Source of the DNA: an uncultured Saccharophagus sp.
GTDB taxonomy: Bacteria; Pseudomonadota; Gammaproteobacteria; Pseudomonadales; Cellvibrionaceae
Assembly: GCA_937920545.1 (NCBI GenBank)
Contig: CAKZUG010000017.1
Coordinates: forward strand, 1 to 40,348
Direction: 5' to 3'
Length of the DNA stretch: 40,348 nt
Both the position numbers and the translations under genes were made by a program. Below the pieces are notes generated by a model. The model saw only the letters and a list, made by a program, of their open reading frames with translations, did no database searches and was not told the DNA's origin. Position 1 is the first letter of the stretch; the number at the start of each line of letters is the position of its first letter. Positions 9,181-17,023 of this stretch are shown here, piece by piece.

Positions 9181-9400
9181 AAATAAAATACTATTAAACC
9201 ATAGAGTCAAAATTTAGCGCATAAATTACACAAACATTACACTGATTGCCAGTAATTAACCCAAAGCCAGCTAAAATGTTTTAAGCATGGACTATGTGTG
9301 GTTTATTTTTACGCTATTTCTATGTTACCCCTAAAGTGTATCTGCATGATTAGACGAGGCTTAGCGCGCAGGTAATTAACGTGATAGCAGGTGAGCAGTA

Positions 9401-10309
9401 ATGAAAAGGTTATTTCAGCAGCAACTACAACGCCTAGCGGGTGCATGCCATGCAACACTTGCCACGCCGCCGTTTGATGACGCATTAGCCCAGTTACAAG
9501 CATGGTATGAGACGAAACAGGGTAGGCAAACATTACATAGACAAACGCAGTGGGTTAATGAACAAGTAGGTGAAATGTTTGGTTATCACCTCATGCAAAT
9601 GGGTATTATGCCAACGTCTGATTTTTATACCCATTCGCGTATCCACCATCGTTTTCATGTTTCGCCATTAAAAACACCTGTAAACAATAAAAAATCGATA
9701 TCGATACTGCAAGCGAGTCCAACACGCTTACCTTTAGCCGATGAGTCAATTGATGTACTTATAATGCATCACGCACTCGATTTTAGTGAGAGCCCGCACC
9801 AAGTTCTTAGCGAGGCAACAAGGGTAATAGCACCTAATGGTTATATCATTATTATGGGCTTTAACCCCTTTAGCCTTTGGGGATGTGTGCAGCTCTGTAA
9901 GCGGCCATTTAGCCGCCAGCCTATTTATAAGCCACAGTATTTACGTGCCGGGCGTGTGCAAGATTGGTTGGCATTACTCAATGTCAAACCTCTCACAACC
10001 CATTATGCACCAACCGGTTGGTTAGGGCAGAATATGCATAAAGCGATGCAAATAACGGAGCGTTACGTTCCACGGTTAACGTCGTATTTATGGCCTTTAT
10101 CAACATGGTTTACGTCACTGGCCTTGCCTATTGGCGGTATGTATTTTATTGTTGCGCGCAAAGACAAAGCATGCATAACGCCCCTTAAACCTGCGTGGCA
10201 AAAAAACCATTTTCTAGGCGTGCGTGCCATCACTCAAAAAGCAGGCGGTGCAACAGCTAAAGAGCACTATGCCGATATACTGCCATTGCGATTACCCAAC
10301 AGGAAATAA
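9401..10309 (+). CDS. Class I SAM-dependent methyltransferase, YafS-like
   Basis: This 302-residue protein has a methyltransferase type 11 core. The acidic segment [19 protein letters not shown] (about residues 112-130) and the following [22 protein letters not shown] are the characteristic central strands and helix. A canonical glycine-rich motif I is not obvious, as is common in the YafS group. The substrate is not known from sequence. It sits between gloB (divergent) and rnhA (2 bases downstream), as yafS does in E. coli and relatives. A GTGAG-containing site precedes the ATG weakly. Confidence 0.85.
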   Translation: MKRLFQQQLQRLAGACHATLATPPFDDALAQLQAWYETKQGRQTLHRQTQWVNEQVGEMFGYHLMQMGIMPTSDFYTHSRIHHRFHVSPLKTPVNNKKSISILQASPTRLPLADESIDVLIMHHALDFSESPHQVLSEATRVIAPNGYIIIMGFNPFSLWGCVQLCKRPFSRQPIYKPQYLRAGRVQDWLALLNVKPLTTHYAPTGWLGQNMHKAMQITERYVPRLTSYLWPLSTWFTSLALPIGGMYFIVARKDKACITPLKPAWQKNHFLGVRAITQKAGGATAKEHYADILPLRLPNRK

Positions 10310-10311
10310 AC

Positions 10312-10743
10312 GTGACTAAAACAGAGATATTTACCGATGGTGCCTGCAAAGGCAACCCTGGGCCAGGTGGTTGGGGGGCGTTACTGCGCCACGGAACAAC
10401 CGAAAAAACTTTATGTGGTGGTGACCCTAACACCACAAACAACCGCATGGAGCTGCAGGCGGCTATATCCGGTTTAGAGGCGTTAAACCGCCCCACTGAT
10501 GTTATCCTCACTACCGATTCACAGTATGTGCGTAAAGGTATCAGTGAGTGGATTACCAATTGGAAAAAAAACGGCTGGAAAACAGCGTCGAAAAAGCCGG
10601 TATCCAATGCCGACTTATGGAAAAAGCTCGACGCCCTAAACGAGCAACATACTATCGAATGGATGTGGGTAAAAGGCCATAGTGGTCACCGTGAGAATGA
10701 AATAGCCGATCAACTTGCCAACCAAGGCATCGATACTCTGTAG
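10312..10743 (+). CDS. rnhA: Ribonuclease HI
   Basis: RNase HI degrades the RNA strand of RNA-DNA hybrids, removing R-loops and Okazaki primers. The 143-residue protein has the full catalytic set D9 ([11 protein letters not shown]), E47 (NNRMEL), D69 (TTDSQYV) and D133 ([10 protein letters not shown]), plus the assisting histidine H123 in KGHSGH. Length equals the usual bacterial size. It uses a GTG start seven bases after AGGA and begins 2 bases after the methyltransferase stop. dnaQ starts 9 bases later, so the three genes are likely cotranscribed. Confidence 0.98.
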   Translation: MTKTEIFTDGACKGNPGPGGWGALLRHGTTEKTLCGGDPNTTNNRMELQAAISGLEALNRPTDVILTTDSQYVRKGISEWITNWKKNGWKTASKKPVSNADLWKKLDALNEQHTIEWMWVKGHSGHRENEIADQLANQGIDTL

Positions 10744-10752
10744 GGCGTAACA

Positions 10753-11457
10753 ATGAGACAAATCGTATTAGATACTGAAACCACCGGTCTTGAGCCTGCC
10801 GCAGGGCACCGTATTATTGAAATAGGGTGCGTTGAGCTGGTTAATCGTAAGCTCACAGGCCGTCATTACCATCAATATATTCAGCCTCAACGAGAAATAG
10901 ATGAAGGTGCACTTGAAGTGCACGGTATTACGCCCGAATTTTTAGCAGATAAACCCGTATTTAAAGATGTGTTCAAAGATTTTATTGCGTATGTTGACGG
11001 CGCTCAGTTAATTATTCATAACGCACCCTTTGATGTTGGTTTTTTAAACCATGAATTTGGCATGTTAGGGTTGGGTGAAAAACACCTAGAGAAATATTGC
11101 ACGGTTTTAGATACCTTAGCGTTTGCCCGTAAAAAGCATCCTGGTCAAAAAAATAACCTTGATGCCTTATGTAAACGATATGGTGTCGATAACTCGACAC
11201 GAGATCTACATGGCGCATTGCTCGATTCTGAAATTCTAGCCGATGTTTATTTATTAATGACAGGCGGCCAAACCAATTTAGCGTTAAGCGGTCAAGATAG
11301 CGAGCAAGAGGGTGGTTTAGGTGCGTTTGCTAATGCTAAAGTTAGCCGTACAGGCACCCCAAATATTATTCGTGCGAATGCGCATGAGTTAAAGCAGCAC
11401 CAAAAAAAAATAGAAGAAATTAACAACGCGTCAGGCGGGGAATGTATGTGGAAGTAA
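10753..11457 (+). CDS. dnaQ: DNA polymerase III epsilon subunit (3'-5' proofreading exonuclease)
   Basis: DnaQ is the proofreading exonuclease of the replicative polymerase. It belongs to the DEDDh class: D7 and E9 in LDTETTGLEP, D94 in HNAPFDVGF, H153 and D158 in LHGALLDSEIL. The C-terminal part (about residues 185-234) is polar and corresponds to the segment that binds the polymerase alpha subunit. At 234 residues the length is normal. Adjacent rnhA-dnaQ in the same direction is common in Pseudomonas-type genomes. A strong two-way terminator follows. Confidence 0.97.
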   Translation: MRQIVLDTETTGLEPAAGHRIIEIGCVELVNRKLTGRHYHQYIQPQREIDEGALEVHGITPEFLADKPVFKDVFKDFIAYVDGAQLIIHNAPFDVGFLNHEFGMLGLGEKHLEKYCTVLDTLAFARKKHPGQKNNLDALCKRYGVDNSTRDLHGALLDSEILADVYLLMTGGQTNLALSGQDSEQEGGLGAFANAKVSRTGTPNIIRANAHELKQHQKKIEEINNASGGECMWK

Positions 11458-11497
11458 TGCATGTGTTAGTCATAACTTATTGATATTGACGTAAATA

Positions 11498-11540
11498 ACC
11501 CATAAAAAAGCGGCTGTGAATAAGTCGCTTTTTTATGGGT
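11498..11540. terminator. Bidirectional intrinsic terminator after dnaQ
   Basis: A perfect 15-base stem (ACCCATAAAAAAGCG pairing with CGCTTTTTTATGGGT) encloses a 13-base loop. The A-run on one arm and the T-run on the other let it work for dnaQ on the plus strand and for the lipoprotein gene converging from the minus strand. Confidence 0.85.
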
Positions 11541-11610
11541 ATGCCTTCCCGTATTCATTTAACACGCTTATGCATCCTAAAGTATGTATCTCAACTCATA
11601 ATAGAAAAAA

Positions 11611-13344
11611 TTAAAAATCGATTCTCGATGGAAGGCGCTCTTCGCATTCTTTGTCCGTCGTTGGGATAGACAAAGTGGTAACAAACCCAAGCTCACTAAA
11701 TTGTTCAGATATATCACCGTCTTGATCAGCCCTGACAACAACATAGTCAATCTCTTCGCCAGTAACAGGGTGGGTACGTATTTGATTGTTGGCGTTTTTA
11801 ATGATGCTTTGATAGGTAGAGCCTAGCACGGTTAACGTGAGTAACAACGTATTGGTATCGCCAGCCTCGTTGGTACCCAGCTTACTCCAAAAACCGTCGG
11901 TAATAATACCGCGTGTATTGGTGCTCCCTACTGTTAGTGACCCGCGCGAGACATCTTCGATTACTTTAATACATAATTTAAACGCGCCTGATTCATCGCC
12001 GGCTTCTCCATCAAAATAAAACTCAGCCTCTATGTCGCGCAGGTTATTGGGTTCGCTACCTAAATCAAGGTCGCTCAACTTAATGGTCTGACCAACAACA
12101 TCACTAAAGGGTGAGCTAGCAATGCCTTTGTTAATCTCAGTAGTAATTTTTTCGGAGTCAATTTGCCCTTCGGTAAACCCAAAATTAATAAGCGGATTAA
12201 TACTGGCATTATTGTTATCTAATTGAGTCAGCAGTGTATTAAATGCGTTGGTTGTTCCGTTGTTAGTATAAAAATCAATCGTATTTTGTATCGAAGAGTC
12301 AACGTTCAATTCATTGACGGTTTTAACAATGACCAACTCTAGTGCTTTGGCGCTCCCACTCAGACGGCTATTGACATTATTATCAGGTATTAACAGATCA
12401 ACAATATTGGGTATCTGTACCGCAACATCAATAATCCGGCTAAATTGTCCGGGTGTGTCTACGCTGCCCATATCGGTAGGTAAATCTAATTCTTTTCTGT
12501 TGTAAATCGCCTTCAAGCTTTCTTCTGCTTCATCTAAAATTTGTGTTAAATTTACGGGGTTGCTTAACACATCATCCAGTGACGGCGTCGTTATTACCTG
12601 TTGAGCAAGGCTTGGGTAAATAGAGGCGGTCGCGTCTGCCGGTATACCTGCAACATCCCCAATCTCAGTGTAAGTATCGGTTAACCTATCAGCTAATACC
12701 GTAACGGATTTATGTACTTTTAATGAAACATTGAGTAAGCCTGTATCAATTGTCCCAAGCCCATCTGTATTGAGGTAATCAACATCCAAATCTGATTCGT
12801 TAATGTTTAAATTGGCTAATAAAGATGATCGCTCGTTAGACGTATTTATGTGGGTGAGCAGGGAAGTCAGGGGAGAGATTACAGCCTCAACACTTTCGGT
12901 CGCCTCAGAAATATGTATTTGACGCGATAACTGACCAAGAAAAGGCTCGCCTGTTAACACATCGTACCCGCCATCAACTCTGATAATAGATACACCCTCT
13001 ACTTTGGGTTGTATTAAGCAATACTGGTTTTGCTCGGCAGTTGCAGTGCTTGCACAATAGTGGGTGTCAGTAATGGGGTTGTATGAATAGTAGCCATTGT
13101 TATCTGTAAAGGCAAAGGCTTCCCACGGATCTCTAGCGGCGTTATTGTTTGAATCAATATAAACCGTTGAGCGTGCAAGATAACCGTCTAGCGCTACGCC
13201 ACTGTACGTGATATTTTCACGCGCTATATTCGTGCTGCCATCGTCTTGGCCTGTGCCACCACAACCCGAAAGCATACTGGCAAGTATCATGGCTGTTAGT
13301 AAAGGGTGTCGTGTAAATGTGGTTTTTTTTACTTGTATTAACAT
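11611..13344 (-). CDS. Putative large lipoprotein, function unknown
   Basis: The function is not recognised. The 577-residue product begins with a lipoprotein signal and lipobox LSGC (C28), followed by a Gly/Asp/Ser-rich spacer. A segment near residues 47-90 (VALDGYLARSTVYIDSNNN) looks like a small beta-sandwich of the carboxypeptidase-regulatory-like or SdrB type with a calcium-loop-like DSNNNAARDPWE. Two cysteines about 13 residues apart follow near 100. The rest is helix-rich and acidic (VISPLTSLLTHI) with a beta-rich end. The ATG at 13344 is preferred over a GTG at 13353 because an AGAG site precedes it. It lies 85 bases after the TraF-like gene on the same strand, so the two may form one secreted or outer-membrane unit. 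Confidence 0.7.
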   Translation of the reverse strand: MLIQVKKTTFTRHPLLTAMILASMLSGCGGTGQDDGSTNIARENITYSGVALDGYLARSTVYIDSNNNAARDPWEAFAFTDNNGYYSYNPITDTHYCASTATAEQNQYCLIQPKVEGVSIIRVDGGYDVLTGEPFLGQLSRQIHISEATESVEAVISPLTSLLTHINTSNERSSLLANLNINESDLDVDYLNTDGLGTIDTGLLNVSLKVHKSVTVLADRLTDTYTEIGDVAGIPADATASIYPSLAQQVITTPSLDDVLSNPVNLTQILDEAEESLKAIYNRKELDLPTDMGSVDTPGQFSRIIDVAVQIPNIVDLLIPDNNVNSRLSGSAKALELVIVKTVNELNVDSSIQNTIDFYTNNGTTNAFNTLLTQLDNNNASINPLINFGFTEGQIDSEKITTEINKGIASSPFSDVVGQTIKLSDLDLGSEPNNLRDIEAEFYFDGEAGDESGAFKLCIKVIEDVSRGSLTVGSTNTRGIITDGFWSKLGTNEAGDTNTLLLTLTVLGSTYQSIIKNANNQIRTHPVTGEEIDYVVVRADQDGDISEQFSELGFVTTLSIPTTDKECEERLPSRIDF

Positions 13345-13391
13345 TGTCGTCACTCTATTTATAAATAAATATTTAAAAATATCAAAAACGC

Positions 13392-13430
13392 TTTAACTAA
13401 ATGGTTTAACTAAACAGTTTAACTAAACGC
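13392..13430. repeat. 13-bp tandem repeat, three copies
   Basis: The unit TTTAACTAAAYRS is present three times without gap (13392-13404, 13405-13417, 13418-13430), between the two minus-strand genes and touching the stop codon of the upstream one. Units differ only at the last three bases. Confidence 0.85.
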
Positions 13431-14728
13431 TAAAATTGTTCGGTAATACTTAGCGCTAAGCCAAGGCTGCGTGGCGCTTCAGAACCATCAACTCTCACAC
13501 TGTCTAATCCATAAAACACATCAACGTTAAGACCTTTTAATACACTTACGCCAAATATTAATTCACTCACGCCTTGCTCGCTTAAATTCGCGTTATAGGC
13601 TAGGCGCACACTATTAAATAGCCAAAGGTTAGGGTTGTAGTGCGTAGAAACATGTAGGTTTTGTTCCGTAAAGCCAGCTAGATTATCGTATTCAGATAGA
13701 TCATATGAGGCATTGACTAACCAGTTTTTGCGCAGTTTATATGTGGCTTGTGCGTTAAGGCGTGCATGCTTGGTATGTGTTTCCGATGTGGTGATTTCGC
13801 CACGGTCTATCGCAAAAAAAGCGGCAATATTACAGGCGTCGCGCTCATCTGACGGGGCGGCTATTTGATCGCAATTAAGGCCAATATCACCGTAATCAAA
13901 CTCGGGGCTATTGGCGTCAAAAAGTGTTAACCCAAAGCGGTAGTTGGGGGCTTCCCATACAGCGCCTATATCGAAAGAAACAGTGCTTGTGGTGACCAAA
14001 TTATTATCATATTGGTCCTCAATAACATCTTCAATGCTTTCACCACCTAATGCTTCAAGGGCAATAGTTTGTTTGCTTAATTGGGCGCTAATAATTTTTA
14101 ATTTGGCACCAGCAAATAATATGGCGTCATTGAATGCCCACATTTTTTGTGAATAATTAACAGAAATTTCACGTTCGATTCCGCTTTTTAAATACAGCGC
14201 ACTGGCTGTAGTAAATGAATCGTCGACCCGCTCTAAAGGGGCGTCTAAAACTTGTGCGTTTATTAAAGTAGAAAAACGTGCATCTATATTTACTGTGGCA
14301 TCAAAGCGGTCGACCCTAAAATATAAAGGTAATATGGGCAACCTAAATTCAGTGCCTGTTAGCACATACCCTTCTTCGCCTGCTTGCTCTAGTACTCGAT
14401 TAAAGCGGTCTAATATTTCATTTGCGGGGATATCGGAATTATCGGGGTCATCTAAAATATCGACCAATTCATCAATATCATCAACAAAATTATTTACGTC
14501 GCCAACTTCAAATGTAAACGCAGCGCCACCAAGTAAACCATGCCGCCAAAACTCGCCCTCTTTTAGCATAAGAGACCCCATAGCTGGGTTATGGTCAGCG
14601 GCAAATAAATTATGATGATTAAGACTGGAGCTATATGCACCCGAAGAGCTAGGGTTTGCGCTATTAGCGCCAAGTGATGTAAGCATAAGTGAGGCAATAG
14701 TAATATGTAATATCTTTTTACTTATCAC
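13430..14728 (-). CDS. Outer-membrane beta-barrel protein, TraF-like (PF13729-type) candidate
   Basis: The 432-residue protein has a signal peptide (cleavage after about residue 24, GANSA) and then HHNLFAADHNPAMGSLML, an N-terminal pattern like the NPA segments of FadL/TraF_2 barrel proteins. The remainder alternates polar and hydrophobic residues as in transmembrane beta strands and ends in phenylalanine (SITEQF), the usual signal for the outer-membrane assembly machinery. The family name TraF-like is from memory of such sequences; no conjugation genes are nearby, so a role in conjugation is not implied. A GTG start is supported by AAGGA six bases upstream. An acidic stretch near residue 80-95 (DDIDELVDILDDPDN) may be an exposed loop. 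Confidence 0.6.
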   Translation of the reverse strand: MISKKILHITIASLMLTSLGANSANPSSSGAYSSSLNHHNLFAADHNPAMGSLMLKEGEFWRHGLLGGAAFTFEVGDVNNFVDDIDELVDILDDPDNSDIPANEILDRFNRVLEQAGEEGYVLTGTEFRLPILPLYFRVDRFDATVNIDARFSTLINAQVLDAPLERVDDSFTTASALYLKSGIEREISVNYSQKMWAFNDAILFAGAKLKIISAQLSKQTIALEALGGESIEDVIEDQYDNNLVTTSTVSFDIGAVWEAPNYRFGLTLFDANSPEFDYGDIGLNCDQIAAPSDERDACNIAAFFAIDRGEITTSETHTKHARLNAQATYKLRKNWLVNASYDLSEYDNLAGFTEQNLHVSTHYNPNLWLFNSVRLAYNANLSEQGVSELIFGVSVLKGLNVDVFYGLDSVRVDGSEAPRSLGLALSITEQF

Positions 14729-14932
14729 GAGTATTCCTTCAAAGAAAATATAATCAAACTGAATAAGTCAGTGTTCAGTTAGCTGGGTAATGTATTGAAT
14801 CAAGGCGCTTATTAATATAAGAAGCTGGCTAATATAAATAGCTTAATAAGCTGAGTGGCTTACTAATCGTAGTGTGTAAAAAAAATATCGCATAGATACA
14901 AATTGCTATATAAAAAAATAATATAAAAATCG

Positions 14933-15256
14933 CTAGGGAACCTCTGATTAACCTCGCGGCATCTCTGGCTTTTAGATCTGGCTTTCAGGTCTGGCTTTCA
15001 GAAAGTTTTCCTGTTTAGGCGGCTGAGAAAGGCGGGCTGGTTGCCCACCGAACGAAGTCAACGCAGACAGTTTCACTAGTACTTGAGGGTAGTACTTGAG
15101 AGCTTTCTGAAATCCCCAAAGGGCGTGACCTAGAGCAGTCATTTGCGTTGTTGTCATTTTTGCTAAGGGCTACGGCCATTAGCGGCAAAAGACGCCTAGC
15201 CATTAACCGCTCTGGGTCACGCAGAGACGATACGAGGTTAATCAGAGGCTCCCTAG
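14933..15256. mobile_element. Element-2 copy A, MITE-like, 324 bp
   Basis: The element is bounded by near-identical inverted repeats: GGGAACCTCTGATTAACCTCG at the left and, reversed, GGGAGCCTCTGATTAACCTCG at the right. Both ends are flanked by CTAG, which fits a duplicated TA target. Its left part matches the copy at 39387-39563. The right part contains a second palindromic region and the tail GTCACGCAGAGACGATACGAGG that recurs at 29178-29209. A 13-bp unit (CTGGCTTTYAGRT) is repeated near the left end. There is no credible gene inside, so it is a non-autonomous element. Confidence 0.8.
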
Positions 15257-15306
15257 AGAAATAAAAGTAGCATTAAGGAAAATAAAAATTAGATAAGTGT
15301 GTTTTT

Positions 15307-15320
15307 TTGATTTAAATCAA
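15307..15320. promoter_or_regulatory. Upstream FNR/ANR-type box
   Basis: TTGATTTAAATCAA is a perfect match to the TTGAT-N4-ATCAA dyad bound by FNR/ANR, the oxygen-sensing regulators. It lies exactly 60 bases upstream of a second perfect box and precedes the small membrane protein at 15491. Confidence 0.75.
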
Positions 15321-15366
15321 TAACGCTGACAGCGAAAGCCAGCCCAAACATGAATAACTATTTGAA

Positions 15367-15408
15367 TTGATATACATCAAAGAAAATAATAGCGAATACT
15401 CTAAACTG
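15367..15408 (+). promoter_or_regulatory. FNR/ANR box and candidate class II promoter
   Basis: TTGATATACATCAA (15367-15380) is a second perfect FNR-type dyad. A -10-like TAAACT at 15402-15407 would place transcription start near 15414, with the box centred close to -41, the standard class II activator geometry. The site therefore probably drives the small gene at 15491 when oxygen is low. Confidence 0.65.
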
Positions 15409-15490
15409 ACTCTATTAAAGTGGCTAAAGGCCATAACTTAACGCGGCTAAAGCGTGTTGGTTTTTACATAGTTTAAAGAGGAAAATAGAT

Positions 15491-15619
15491 ATGGGTATTG
15501 ATATTGTAATGTTGGCAAGCTTAGGTACGTTAGCGTGTATTATTGTGATGTTTTTATACTTACTAAACCATATGAAAAAGCATATTCAAGAAGATATCAA
15601 AAAGCACCCTATGCCATAA
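15491..15619 (+). CDS. Small single-span membrane protein (42 aa), unknown
   Basis: This short gene encodes 42 residues. Residues about 5-25 (IVMLASLGTLACIIVMFLYL) form one membrane helix, followed by a basic and histidine-containing tail (NHMKKHIQEDIKKHP) that would face the cytoplasm. An AGAGGA-type ribosome site lies about nine bases before the ATG. Two perfect FNR boxes upstream suggest induction at low oxygen. Small proteins of this kind are often subunits or modulators of respiratory oxidases, but no oxidase genes are in the window and I do not recognise the family (a DUF3149-like protein is a guess). No clear terminator follows. Confidence 0.65.
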   Translation: MGIDIVMLASLGTLACIIVMFLYLLNHMKKHIQEDIKKHPMP

Positions 15620-15632
15620 AATATACCAAGGT

Positions 15633-15656
15633 GCTGATATGCTGATATGCTGATAC
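15633..15656. repeat. 8-bp tandem repeat, three copies
   Basis: GCTGATAT, GCTGATAT and GCTGATAC follow each other directly, just downstream of the small membrane protein gene. Confidence 0.85.
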
Positions 15657-15757
15657 TAAGTGTAAGAACGGTTAAATACACAGGCGCTTAAACTTTATTA
15701 CGCCTAACATGAAGGCATTTGTAGCGGTCAACTAAAACTATCTGAATACTGCTTTAG

Positions 15758-15793
15758 GCGCAACTAAAAGCGCAACTAAAAGCGCAACTAAAA
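15758..15793. repeat. 12-bp tandem repeat, three copies
   Basis: GCGCAACTAAAA occurs three times in perfect tandem between the small gene and the minus-strand RNA methyltransferase. Related but diverged text (TCAACTAAAACT) lies just before it at about 15728. Confidence 0.9.
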
Positions 15794-15805
15794 CAGATGA
15801 CATAG

Positions 15806-15824
15806 CACCCACTCAATGTGGGTG
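15806..15824. terminator. Possible hairpin downstream of RNA methyltransferase
   Basis: CACCCAC and GTGGGTG pair around a 5-base loop 19 bases beyond the minus-strand stop codon. A T tract is lacking on the relevant side, so this may be a weak or Rho-assisted terminator. Confidence 0.4.
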
Positions 15825-15842
15825 TGAGGGGTAATTTGATTT

Positions 15843-16670
15843 TTAAAGCGCGCCATTAAAGGCAATTAAGCTGGCTGTTACCGCTACATTTAATGACTCC
15901 ACACCGTTATGCATTTTAATGGCAACGTGTTTTGTGCACGCTTGTTGTGTGGCTTGGCTGATTCCGTCGGTTTCGTTGCCTAATACGTACACTTTATGGC
16001 TGTGTTTATTTAAGCTAGATAACGTATGCTTGCCGTTAACATCTAGGCCAATGACATCTGCACCCACATCCTTTAATGCTTTAAGGCATTGGTTTAACGA
16101 ACTGGTGCGTATTATAGGTGCTTTAAACAAGGTACCTGCACTCGCCTTAATAACCAATGCATCTAATTTGGCGCATCCTTTCTCGGGGATAATCAACCCT
16201 GTTGCTGGCGACGCACATACCGACCGTATAATCATGCCTACATTTTGTGGGTTTGTGACGTTATCTAGCGCAATAAGTGTAAACGGCGTTGTGTTTTTTG
16301 TGTTGTTAGCTTCCGCGCTGACACCGTTTGTACTGTTATCCTTTGTGCCATAGGTCTCTAAAAACGTCTCTAAATCAATAAACCCCTTTAAGTAAATATC
16401 GGCAGCAATGCCTTGGTCTTGTTTACTGTTTTTAGATATACGCGATAATGCCTGCTTAGAATGGTATTCGCACGTGAGGCCACGCTTTTGCGCTTTGTCT
16501 TCTATTTCTTTTAAAATACTGGCGGGTTTATTCGAGTCTGAAAAATGCACTTTATGAATAGTTATACTGGCATCGTTAATAAGCTCTAACACGGGCTTGC
16601 GACCATATACGGTTAAAATACGTTTTAAAAAGTTTTTTTGTTTGAGGTACTGCTCAGAATCGGTTTTCAT
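15843..16670 (-). CDS. TrmH/SpoU-family RNA 2'-O-methyltransferase
   Basis: This 275-residue protein methylates the ribose of an RNA nucleotide using S-adenosylmethionine; the target (rRNA or tRNA position) cannot be assigned. An N-terminal SpoU substrate-binding-like domain (residues about 15-110) precedes a polar linker and the SPOUT domain. The three knot motifs are present: I at 133-151 (ALDNVTNPQNVGMIIRS), II at 228-239 (YVLGNETDGIS) and III at 250-267 (MHNGVESLNVAVTASL). The catalytic arginine and asparagine positions are intact, in contrast to the broken relative at 39562-40050. The ribosome binding site is weak. The gene stands alone between two repeat-rich gaps, with fliC divergent. 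Confidence 0.88.
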   Translation of the reverse strand: MKTDSEQYLKQKNFLKRILTVYGRKPVLELINDASITIHKVHFSDSNKPASILKEIEDKAQKRGLTCEYHSKQALSRISKNSKQDQGIAADIYLKGFIDLETFLETYGTKDNSTNGVSAEANNTKNTTPFTLIALDNVTNPQNVGMIIRSVCASPATGLIIPEKGCAKLDALVIKASAGTLFKAPIIRTSSLNQCLKALKDVGADVIGLDVNGKHTLSSLNKHSHKVYVLGNETDGISQATQQACTKHVAIKMHNGVESLNVAVTASLIAFNGAL

Positions 16671-16894
16671 CTTTTTTCACTTTTCATCATCATTAGGCTA
16701 ATTGTGTTGGTTTGTTGAATCTTTATAAGGTGTATTGCAATATAAAAGGCAGTATACCAGTGGCAAGATACCAGCGGTGCGCTTAATTATTGCTTACAAC
16801 TTAACCTTGCTTATATTCATTTTTTTAAGATTCACGTTTTTTTATATCGATCATTAAAAAAACAGTTTGTAAATAACTTTTTATCAAAAAAGCC

Positions 16895-16921
16895 TAAAGT
16901 TTCACTTTTTAGTGCCGTTAC
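16895..16921 (+). promoter_or_regulatory. Sigma-28 (FliA) promoter of fliC
   Basis: TAAAGTTT, 11 bases, GCCGTTAC closely matches the enteric sigma-28 consensus (TAAAGTTT-N11-GCCGATAA) with exact spacing. The predicted transcript starts near 16928, giving a leader of about 95 bases before fliC. Confidence 0.9.
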
Positions 16922-16939
16922 CCCATGTAACTGCGAAAG

Positions 16940-16989
16940 ACCCACATGGTGTGTCAGTCGTGTTTAATTTAAATGTGGCCCATGTGGGT
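16940..16989 (+). promoter_or_regulatory. Stem-loop in the fliC leader
   Basis: ACCCACATGG pairs perfectly with CCATGTGGGT across a 30-base loop, inside the predicted 5' untranslated region and about 20 bases before the ribosome site GGAG. It could stabilise the abundant flagellin mRNA or serve as a regulator site. Confidence 0.55.
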
Positions 16990-17023
16990 AACGTAAAAAC
17001 ACTAAAAAGGTAGGAGTCTTACC

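Noticed and set aside
13430-14728. TraF-like protein as evidence of a conjugative element
   Set aside because: There are no other transfer, relaxase or integrase genes nearby, and TraF-like barrels occur widely outside conjugation loci.
14972-15203. Two minus-strand frames containing GQPARLSQPPKQENFLKA
   Set aside because: The same peptide appears at 39382-39618 only because the DNA element is repeated. The frames cover the inverted repeats and lack starts and context of genes.
15758-15793. Short tandem repeats as a CRISPR array
   Set aside because: Units are 12 bp, contiguous and without spacers, and no cas genes are present.
16761-16776. Sigma-54-like TGGCAAGATACCAGCG before fliC
   Set aside because: GG and GC spacing fits, but the -12 box lacks TTGC, and a near-consensus sigma-28 promoter lies closer to the gene.
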